A stretch of DNA of 6,285 nt from Actinomycetes bacterium (GTDB lineage: Bacteria > Actinomycetota > Acidimicrobiia > Acidimicrobiales > Palsa-688), in assembly GCA_021808425.1 (NCBI GenBank), contig JAKBBS010000194.1, positions 1 to 6,285 on the forward strand, in the 5' to 3' direction. This document shows, in pieces, positions 1 through 5,020 of the stretch. Positions within the stretch are counted from its first letter, which is position 1. Each line of letters begins with the position of its first letter. The position numbers were made by a program, and so were the translations under genes. Under the pieces are notes generated by a model that saw only the letters and a program-made list of their open reading frames with translations, did no database searches and was not told where the DNA came from.

Positions 1-29
1 GGATCAGGCTAGGCCCGCGAGCGCGTAAC

Positions 30-698
30 GTGCCATCCGTGATCGAACTCGAGCTACGCAACGACGTCTACCGCCGACCGCTCGCCACCGCGCTCGACCG
101 TCTCGGCCTAAAGCAAGGATGGCGTGCGGCTGACGTCGGGGCGGGTGGCGGGGATGTCACCGTAGCCCTCGCTCGACTAGTCGGCAAGCAAGGACGGGTT
201 TACGCCGTCGACTCCGATCCTGCCCGGCGCGACCAAGTCGCTTCGGCCGCTGCTAGGGCGAGCCAGGCGCAGGTCGTAGCGCTGACGCAGTCCGGAGAAG
301 AGCTGAACCTGCCCGAGAAGCTCGATCTTGCGCTGTGTCGCTTCTTGTTGCTCCATGTCCATGACCCGCTCGTAGTCCTTGCGAAGATGCGCGACGCAGT
401 GCGTCCCGGCGGATGGGTAGTGGCGCAGGAACCTGTGACATCGGCGGGACGCATCGCGGGCGCTCCTTTTTCCATGCCAGACGCGTTAGACCCCGATGTC
501 GGAGCTGTACTTCCGGCGCTCGTGCGCCGGGCAGGACTCGAACTGGTCGACGCTTGGGCGGAGGCGCCGGCGTGGGCTGGACCCGGACCGGTGGCCTTGT
601 ACCTCGAGGCTATGACCGAAGTCGACCCAGGTGACGACCCGGTGATCCTCCCGCCGCTCGTGACGGTTGTCGCGCGTCGGCAGCTGGTGGGGGGCTAG
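30..698 (+). CDS. Short class I SAM-dependent methyltransferase
   Basis: Predicted to transfer a methyl group from S-adenosylmethionine in the cytoplasm; the acceptor cannot be told from sequence. Of 222 residues, the glycine-rich motif I ADVGAGGGD (residues 34-42) forms the SAM-binding loop. The acidic end of strand 2 is YAVDSDP (59-64 region, Asp61). LALCRFLLLHVHDP (100-113) is the usual post-II region, and RPGGWVVAQEP (125-135) is the strand-5 region. Together these are the order of the class I Rossmann fold. It is shorter than many homologues (about 250-280 aa, from family knowledge), because little sequence lies between the PGGW strand and the C-terminal part, where a substrate-covering segment often sits. 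The start is uncertain: GTG at 30 is used here, but the frame stays open to the left edge, so the gene may begin outside the window. It converges on the CoA lyase gene, and no operon partner is visible. Confidence 0.85.
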   Translation: MPSVIELELRNDVYRRPLATALDRLGLKQGWRAADVGAGGGDVTVALARLVGKQGRVYAVDSDPARRDQVASAAARASQAQVVALTQSGEELNLPEKLDLALCRFLLLHVHDPLVVLAKMRDAVRPGGWVVAQEPVTSAGRIAGAPFSMPDALDPDVGAVLPALVRRAGLELVDAWAEAPAWAGPGPVALYLEAMTEVDPGDDPVILPPLVTVVARRQLVGG

Positions 699-746
699 AC
701 GGCCCAGCTGGGCGGTGTCGGCTTCGCGGAGGCCGGAAGAGGGTCG
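699..746. terminator. Hairpin-forming gap between convergent genes
   Basis: This 48-bp gap separates two convergent stop codons. It holds a perfect 12-bp palindrome, GCCCAGCTGGGC (702-713), and a second inverted repeat at 719-735 (arms CGGCTT and AGGCCG, loop of 5, one G-T pair). Neither is followed by a T-run on either strand, so neither is a textbook intrinsic terminator. The position suggests a bidirectional transcription end, as high-GC actinobacteria often use hairpins with poor U-tracts. That role is inference. Confidence 0.35.
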
Positions 747-1688
747 CTAGTTGCCCGCAGATCGGACCAGCCCGGCGCGCTTGCCCTTGGCGACCAGCGT
801 CACCGCCACTTTTCGCGACGCCTCGTCGATCATCTCATCGCCGAACATCACCGCGCCCGTGCCGTCCCCCTCGGTCGCCTGACGGTATCTGTCGAGCACC
901 TCGCACGCTTTGTCGAACTGCTCCTGCGTGGGAGAGAACACCTCGTTTGCTATCACAACCTGGTCGGGGTGCAGGCTCCATTTTCCGTCGAATCCGAGGA
1001 TCTGGGTGCGCCGGGAGTAGCTTCGAAAGCCGTCTGGGTCCCGAACTTTGACATACGGCCCGTCAATAACCTGGAGGTCGTTCGCCCGCCCGGCCATCAA
1101 GATCCGGGCGAACACGTAGTGGAAGTAGTCGCCCGGGTACTCCGGGATGTCCAAACCACCCGACATCGACGGCATGCCCATCGACGCTGACATGTCGACC
1201 GGCCCGAGGATGACCGTCTCCAGCCTCGGAGATGCTGCGCAGATCTGATCGACGTTTATGAGGCCTCGAGCCGTCTCGATCTGCGCCTCGATGCCGATAT
1301 GGCCTGCCGGCAGACCGAAGTTGAGCTCGACCTGGGTGAGGAGCAGGTCCATCGCCGCCACCTGCGAGGCGTTTTGCACTTTCGGCAGCATGACCTCGTC
1401 CAGCCGGGTGCCCGCCGCCCCCACGACCTCGATGACATCGCCGTAAGTCCAACGCGTGTCCCAGGCATTGACACGCACGCACAGCACCGATTCGCCCCAG
1501 TCCTGATCGCGGACGGCTGCTGCTACGCGACTCCTCGATGCTTCCTTCTCCTTGGGAGCGACGGCGTCCTCCAAGTCGAGAAAATACATGTCCGCCCCCA
1601 ACGAAGGCGCCTTCGCAAGGAACTTCTCGTTAGACCCGGGGACAGCATGGCAGGAGCGGCGCGGCAGGTATCGGGATCGTTCGGACAT
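747..1688 (-). CDS. HpcH/HpaI-family CoA lyase, malyl-CoA lyase-like
   Basis: A 313-aa cytoplasmic TIM-barrel C-C lyase of the CitE/HpcH type. Such enzymes reversibly split 3-hydroxyacyl-CoA esters, for example malyl-CoA into acetyl-CoA and glyoxylate, with a divalent metal. Visible motifs: PGSN (17-20) near the start; DLEDAVAP (38-45); VRVN with Arg72, the expected substrate-binding arginine; IEAQIETARG with Glu138 as likely metal ligand; GPVDMSASMGM with Asp165 as second ligand; and IDGPY (208-212). The C-terminal stretch GKWSLHPDQV (235-244) and ANEVFSPT (247-254) closely match remembered L-malyl-CoA/beta-methylmalyl-CoA lyases of Rhodobacter type, as does the length (about 315 aa). The frame continues upstream of ATG 1688, but that part lies inside the metallopeptidase gene and has no family similarity, so ATG 1688 is chosen. 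No strong Shine-Dalgarno is seen; the 23-bp gap after the upstream stop suggests co-transcription. Citramalyl-CoA or another 3-hydroxyacyl-CoA could be the true substrate. Confidence 0.88.
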   Translation of the reverse strand: MSERSRYLPRRSCHAVPGSNEKFLAKAPSLGADMYFLDLEDAVAPKEKEASRSRVAAAVRDQDWGESVLCVRVNAWDTRWTYGDVIEVVGAAGTRLDEVMLPKVQNASQVAAMDLLLTQVELNFGLPAGHIGIEAQIETARGLINVDQICAASPRLETVILGPVDMSASMGMPSMSGGLDIPEYPGDYFHYVFARILMAGRANDLQVIDGPYVKVRDPDGFRSYSRRTQILGFDGKWSLHPDQVVIANEVFSPTQEQFDKACEVLDRYRQATEGDGTGAVMFGDEMIDEASRKVAVTLVAKGKRAGLVRSAGN

Positions 1689-1711
1689 GCCCGGGATGCT
1701 AGATGGCCGTG

Positions 1712-2920
1712 TCAGGGCGCGACCAGTTGCTCTGGCACGAGCTGCTCGTCGAGGAGCCGCTCGAAACGGCGTGGATCCCCCGAGACGAATGCGCGACAGA
1801 GCCGCACGCCGTCGATGTAGCAGAACGGGTACGCCCGCCACGTCGGGTCGGTGAGGAACTCGACCGCCTTGCCCGCACGGGCACGGGAGGTCAAACCCCA
1901 CCGCCAGACGTAGTCGACGGCTTGGTCGGCCGACCAGCCGAGGTCGTGGATTCCGAGAGCTGCGTTACCTCGCACGGAGCCGAGCACTTCCCCGGCCGCC
2001 GCAAGTTCGGCGACCTCTTCCGCCTCGTAGCGGAGCCCGAGCGGACGGAAATGCTCCTCCAGGACAGCCGCCGGTCGACCGGCGGTGACGACCTCCAGGG
2101 CAAGGTCGGCCAAACCCTCGGCGATGAGACATTGGGGTGTTCCCACCAAGAAGATGCTCTCTTCCGCCTGCTGTCTGCGGCGGACCAGGCCGACCTCTTT
2201 TCGACTGTGCTCGGTGTGATGCCCGGGGTAGGACTCGTGGGCGACGAGGTGACCGAGCGACAAGGAAAGTACTGGCAGGTCCACGTTCAGCACGACCCGG
2301 CTGTGCAAGTCACCGAGGTAGTAGTTGAAGCCGGACCACGGTTTGTCGGTGACAGTCTCGAAGTCGACGTGCTCGCCGTCGGGCAAGCCGAAAAGGGCCT
2401 TCGTTTTCGACCTGAAGTCCTCTGCGAGGGACTCCAGCGCTGTCATCACGAGGCCCGGAGGGATCACGTGACTTTCCCGCCAAGCGCTGTAGGTGTCTGA
2501 AAGGGAGGCGTTCGTGCTGAGTCCGCGCCGGCCAAGCACCCCGTCGATCCGCTCGTGGGCTGCAGCGAAAGCGTCCTCTGCAACCCATTCGGGGCGGACC
2601 CCGTAGCACAATTCGATCTCGTCCAGGTAACCTACAGACTCCCCCGCCAACTTCCGTGCGCTGGTATGAAGCCCCTTCACCTGGGCGGTCAGCCATCGCC
2701 TGCGTCCCTCCACGAGAGACTCGGAGTCGGCGATCGCTCCGAGCAGTGAGCGCGCCCGGCTGGTGAGCGCACCAGGATCGACGGGTGACCCGAGTCCCGC
2801 TCTTCTAGCCAGCTCGGGTGGCCCGTAGTAGGCGTCCACGAACCCGTCTACATGGCGACCTAGCGCCAACCCGACCTCTAGGTACTCGTCAATCAGTTCG
2901 TCGACCTCTGTGTTAGTCAA
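1712..2920 (-). CDS. DUF885-like putative zinc metallopeptidase
   Basis: About 402 aa, without signal peptide or membrane segment, so probably cytoplasmic. Its key mark is HESYPGHH (residues 228-235), the variant HExxPGHH motif typical of DUF885 proteins, followed by AEGLA with Glu268, a plausible third metal ligand. Other family-like stretches are FVDAYYGPP near the N-terminus (about 27-35), FNYYLGDLHSR (about 198-208) and PTWRAYPFCYIDG (about 359-371). DUF885 proteins are usually described as putative peptidases of the HExxH superfamily; substrates are largely unknown, and none can be assigned here. It is shorter than the classic DUF885 enzymes (often 550-600 aa) but fits a shorter actinobacterial group. 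A stop at 2939-2941 leaves two TTG starts, 2932 and 2920. The second is preferred because GGAG stands 6 bases before it; the first would add only four residues. It lies 90 bp after the IF-2B-like gene and 23 bp before the CoA lyase gene. Confidence 0.75.
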   Translation of the reverse strand: MTNTEVDELIDEYLEVGLALGRHVDGFVDAYYGPPELARRAGLGSPVDPGALTSRARSLLGAIADSESLVEGRRRWLTAQVKGLHTSARKLAGESVGYLDEIELCYGVRPEWVAEDAFAAAHERIDGVLGRRGLSTNASLSDTYSAWRESHVIPPGLVMTALESLAEDFRSKTKALFGLPDGEHVDFETVTDKPWSGFNYYLGDLHSRVVLNVDLPVLSLSLGHLVAHESYPGHHTEHSRKEVGLVRRRQQAEESIFLVGTPQCLIAEGLADLALEVVTAGRPAAVLEEHFRPLGLRYEAEEVAELAAAGEVLGSVRGNAALGIHDLGWSADQAVDYVWRWGLTSRARAGKAVEFLTDPTWRAYPFCYIDGVRLCRAFVSGDPRRFERLLDEQLVPEQLVAP

Positions 2921-2926
2921 TGTTGG

Positions 2927-2930
2927 CTCC
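2927..2930 (-). promoter_or_regulatory. Shine-Dalgarno GGAG deciding a TTG start
   Basis: On the - strand GGAG is followed by six bases (CCAACA) and then TTG at 2920-2918. The other in-frame TTG (2932-2930) overlaps this GGAG and has no comparable site before it. No in-frame ATG or GTG lies between the upstream stop and these codons. The site therefore supports TTG 2920 as the metallopeptidase start. Confidence 0.6.
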
Positions 2931-3010
2931 AATCTGGCTTAGTCCAGGCCAACCCGGTTCCCTTCCGAAGGCCACCGAGGGGATCGGGCCGTCCAGCTCT
3001 CGGTGCGCGT

Positions 3011-3994
3011 TCAACCCGGCAGAGTTTCCGAGATTCGCAGCAGCTCCGGCGCCGGCGGGCACGTCGAATACCCGAGGGCCGCCTCCACGCCAACCGCATC
3101 GCCCTGCGCTTGGATGTGTATCGAGGTGCCCCCGTCAGGTCCGACGACAGCGTTGATGAGCGATGCTGGCACGAGCTCGACGGAGCGGTCCCAGGGTTCC
3201 GCTCCGGAGGAGTCCAGGCACGACATCAAGGTGTCCCAGAGCGCTTCGGGAAGCACCCGGCCGACACCGCAGACCACCCAGACGGGAATCTGTTGGTGTC
3301 GAGCCATGGCTGCTGCCGCCAGCGACCCCGGCGTTGCGATCACGCCTCCCGGGCCCGCAGCGAAAGCTTCTAGGAGTACCACGTCGGCCACCATCGCCGC
3401 TGTTGCTGCACCCGATGCCGGAACGAGGGTCGCCTCGGACCCCCAGTCGCTCAGCCGTCGCACGAACTGGGCGCCTTCGCAATCCCAGTCTACAACAAGG
3501 ACTTCCACGTCGCCGCGGCGCCGCAATGCACCTGCTGTCAGTTCCGGCCAGCCGACGACCACAGCCACACTGACGTCGTCGAGCGAGTCAGCGAGATGCC
3601 GTGCCGTGTCGTCGTCGGCTAGTTCACGGGCAGCCTCCATACCTTCGCGCTCGGGCTCGTCCGATCGCAGCATCCTCGCCGAAAGCCACCACAGAGGACC
3701 GACCGCGAGGTTGTGCTCGATGAGCCGACGGCAAGCCATGAGCAGTCCCTCCGGCTGAGTCGCCGCCAAGGACACAAGCGCCTCCGCTGCCTCACAGGCG
3801 ACGAAGCTCGGGTCGGCGCCCTGCACCTGCGCAATGTAGCGTAGGCGCTCGACCGGATTCATGGCGCCGCTGGCGACCCGGTTCGCCAGAGCCCCGTCGG
3901 GTGCCAGAGCCTCATCGGGTGCCAGAGCCTCATCGGGTGCCAGAACCCCATCGGCTTCCAGGACCTCATCGGCTTCCAGGACCTCATCGGCCAC
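3011..3994 (-). CDS. IF-2B/MtnA-fold protein with repeat N-terminus
   Basis: Up to 327 aa. From NPVERLRYIA (residues 46-55) on it looks like a cytoplasmic protein of the eIF-2B-alpha / methylthioribose-1-phosphate isomerase / ribose-1,5-bisphosphate isomerase fold. An alpha-helical front half (46-140) includes GPLWWLSARML (99-109). A Rossmann-like half follows: VAVVVGWPEL (143-152), VEVLVVDWDCEG (163-174), ADVVLLEAF (203-211), GVIATPGSLAAAAMA (217-231) and IPVWVVCGVGRVLP (236-249). The isomerase cysteine and aspartate are expected in the strands now reading VVGWPEL and VLLEA and are absent, so isomerase activity is doubtful and the role unknown. Residues 2-37 are six hexapeptides (ADEVLE to PDGALA). 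Start unresolved: GTG 3994 overlaps the upstream gene by 11 bp and includes the repeats; ATG 3862 (Met45) begins where the fold begins. Neither has a clear Shine-Dalgarno. The long form is given because its repeat codons look most coding-like (mostly G-first). Confidence 0.7.
   Translation of the reverse strand: MADEVLEADEVLEADGVLAPDEALAPDEALAPDGALANRVASGAMNPVERLRYIAQVQGADPSFVACEAAEALVSLAATQPEGLLMACRRLIEHNLAVGPLWWLSARMLRSDEPEREGMEAARELADDDTARHLADSLDDVSVAVVVGWPELTAGALRRRGDVEVLVVDWDCEGAQFVRRLSDWGSEATLVPASGAATAAMVADVVLLEAFAAGPGGVIATPGSLAAAAMARHQQIPVWVVCGVGRVLPEALWDTLMSCLDSSGAEPWDRSVELVPASLINAVVGPDGGTSIHIQAQGDAVGVEAALGYSTCPPAPELLRISETLPG
3859..3987 (-). CDS. Possible 42-codon Trp-repeat leader ORF
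   Basis: A small ORF too short for normal gene calling. Its ATG (3987-3985) overlaps the membrane-protein stop TGA (3986-3984) as ATGA. Its own TGA (3861-3859) overlaps the ATG at 3862-3860 of the IF-2B-like gene, again as ATGA. The product would be six hexads, two MRSWKP, MGFWHP, two MRLWHP and TGLWRT, followed by GSPAAP. It is basic, with a tryptophan in every hexad. In the first two units GGAAG lies just before the next ATG, so each carries a start-like module. ATGA junctions at both ends are the usual sign of translational coupling. Against it: the frame uses many AGG codons, the ATGs come automatically with the repeat, and the GTG-started long form of the downstream gene would read the same DNA in another frame. 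It resembles no protein I know. Confidence 0.2.
   Translation of the reverse strand: MRSWKPMRSWKPMGFWHPMRLWHPMRLWHPTGLWRTGSPAAP
3883..3990 (-). repeat. Six-unit 18-bp tandem repeat
   Basis: Six contiguous 18-bp units. On the - strand the first two (3990-3955) are identical, with the phase CCGATGAGGTCCTGGAAG. The next three (3954-3901) are a GGCAC-ending variant, two of them identical, and the last (3900-3883) is the most diverged. The array spans the 3' end of the membrane-protein gene and the start of the IF-2B-like gene. Period 18 keeps every reading frame unchanged when units are gained or lost. Identical neighbours suggest recent slippage or unequal exchange. Confidence 0.95.
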
Positions 3995-4688
3995 CTGGCT
4001 TGAACACCATTAGGTAGACCGCACCCACTACTAGCACGTTAAAGCAGGCCCAGCCAACGTTTATACGCCGCTCATAGCGGCGAAGGTCCTCAACGTCCTT
4101 CGCCCTTGCTTGCAGGGGCGGCGGTGTAGGCGCAGGTGCTTGTGCTTGTGCTTGTGCTTGTGCTTGTGCTTGTGTTTGTCCTTCCGCTACCGCGACACCA
4201 CTTTGGAGCGGTTGTGCGCCCGACGACGTCGACGTTCCCTCGCCTGGCTTCGAAGCGTCCACGCCCGCCAACGGACTGTCACACTTGCCGCATTCCCCAC
4301 ACTCGCCGCACATCGCGGGGTGGCTCCCGGCTGGCGCTTCCAATCGCCGCACCACGGCTGCATGGGAACGTTGCGACGGTCGGATCCACGCATGCAATAG
4401 GGCGATATCGACGAGGTACACGCCGAATGCCGCCGACACCCACGGCGAAGAGAACTTGACAGTCGAGTGGCTTGCAGCCACAGCTCCGATCCCGAAGAGC
4501 AACGCAGCGTAAATCAGCATCTCAGCGAGTCCCGATATAAGTCGGTTCACTTCGAGGACGGCACTCGTACCGCCATTCGGTTGGCGGGACGCCAGTGAGG
4601 TGTAAAGCCCGCTGTACGCGACAGCCCCGAAACCACCGATGGCGCAGAGCACGTGGAGCAACACAAGTATCTCGAAGGCGGTACCCAT
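3984..4688 (-). CDS. Four-TM membrane protein with repeat-rich loop
   Basis: A 234-aa inner-membrane protein of unknown function, resembling DUF2269-type small integral membrane proteins in its first helix (FEILVLLHVLCAIGGFGAVA). Helices are expected at about 5-27, 51-72, 82-102 and 212-228. Basic residues flank the long segment after helix 3 (WIRPSQRSH, RRLE) and before helix 4 (RRYERRIN). By the positive-inside rule the 103-211 loop is therefore cytoplasmic. That loop holds four cysteines in strict C-x2 spacing (127, 130, 133, 136; CGECGECGKC), six Gln-Ala pairs (173-184) and a proline tail (APAPTPPP). Start ATG 4688 has GGAAG a few bases upstream and begins right at the first helix; the same frame runs further upstream into fumC, but there it is antisense-like noise out of frame with fumC. 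The stop overlaps the next gene. The long repeat loop looks like an insertion between helices 3 and 4. Confidence 0.75.
   Translation of the reverse strand: MGTAFEILVLLHVLCAIGGFGAVAYSGLYTSLASRQPNGGTSAVLEVNRLISGLAEMLIYAALLFGIGAVAASHSTVKFSSPWVSAAFGVYLVDIALLHAWIRPSQRSHAAVVRRLEAPAGSHPAMCGECGECGKCDSPLAGVDASKPGEGTSTSSGAQPLQSGVAVAEGQTQAQAQAQAQAQAPAPTPPPLQARAKDVEDLRRYERRINVGWACFNVLVVGAVYLMVFKPGGR
4137..4172 (-). repeat. Hexanucleotide microsatellite (CAAGCA)x6
   Basis: Six perfect copies of a 6-bp unit (CAAGCA on the - strand), with decayed copies at both ends. In the membrane-protein frame it encodes Gln-Ala six times (residues 173-184). A 6-bp period means copy-number change lengthens or shortens the loop without a frameshift. 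All copies use the same codons, which points to recent expansion by slippage rather than old selected sequence. Confidence 0.95.
4281..4310 (-). repeat. 9-bp imperfect repeat encoding CGE units
   Basis: Three 9-bp units plus a closing cysteine codon encode CGE, CGE, CGK and C. The units use different synonymous codons (TGC GGC GAG, TGT GGG GAA, TGC GGC AAG), so the amino acids are kept while third positions vary. This gives a CxxCxxCxxC cluster in the predicted cytoplasmic loop of the membrane protein. Confidence 0.8.
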
Positions 4689-5020
4689 CAACTTCCGACG
4701 GTAGCCGCGCTTTGCGGCCTCGACCCAACCACGGCGGCTGGCGGGCCGACCGAGGGCGTGTCGCTGCGGCCGATCCACAACTCGCGCAGGCGGACAACAC
4801 CCGGAAGCGCCCATCGCGCAGGCGGACAACACCCGGAAGCACCCTCCCAAAAAGACTGTGCGTGTAATTGCACTCGGAACGCGTGGCCCTGGAGATTCTT
4901 GGCGCCCTGCGAAGCCACATGGACCGACGGGGATCCCAGGCTTAGCGCCACCGCCGGGCGCCCGCCCCGGTTGAATAGCGACGCCAGCCAGGGCCTGCCG
5001 CCACGATAGCGCCCCAACCG
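4689..5020. other. 332-bp spacer between fumC and membrane gene
   Basis: No convincing gene is seen. A frame with a TTG at 5017 runs on the - strand right after the fumarase stop and ends in a TGATG overlap with the membrane-protein start (TGA 4690-4688). This would be a 109-codon ORF. However, it crosses a 32-bp duplication that would shift its frame, and its product resembles nothing I know. A GC-rich palindrome CGGGCGCCCG lies at 4955-4964. The fumarase 3' end has no clear intrinsic terminator, and no -35/-10 pair stands out for the downstream genes. A promoter or 5' leader may lie here but cannot be shown. Confidence 0.6.
4782..4845. repeat. 32-bp direct tandem duplication
   Basis: Two contiguous 32-bp copies (4782-4813 and 4814-4845) agree at 30 of 32 positions; the first 27 bases are identical. 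There are only two units and no spacer between them, so it is not a CRISPR. The period is not a multiple of three, consistent with non-coding DNA. It lies about 95-155 bp upstream of the membrane-protein ATG, where a 5' leader or regulatory region would be. Confidence 0.95.

Noticed and set aside
1689..1901. 71-codon N-terminal extension of the CoA lyase
   Set aside because: It overlaps the 3' part of the metallopeptidase gene, is arginine-rich shadow-type sequence, and CoA lyases of this family begin close to the PGSN motif.
1703..2500. 265-codon open frame on the + strand
   Set aside because: It lies fully opposite the metallopeptidase gene, which has recognisable motifs; long antisense frames are common in GC-rich genes.
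3003..3758. 251-codon open frame on the + strand
   Set aside because: It is antisense to the IF-2B-like gene, rich in Ser/Arg/Thr/Pro as typical of a shadow frame, and has no known motif.
4782..4845. Possible CRISPR array
   Set aside because: Only two units, directly adjacent with no spacer, and no cas genes. It is a simple tandem duplication.
4849..4873. Intrinsic terminator for fumC (GTGC/GCAC stem followed by TTTTT on the - strand)
   Set aside because: The stem has only four pairs with an eight-base loop, too weak to call.
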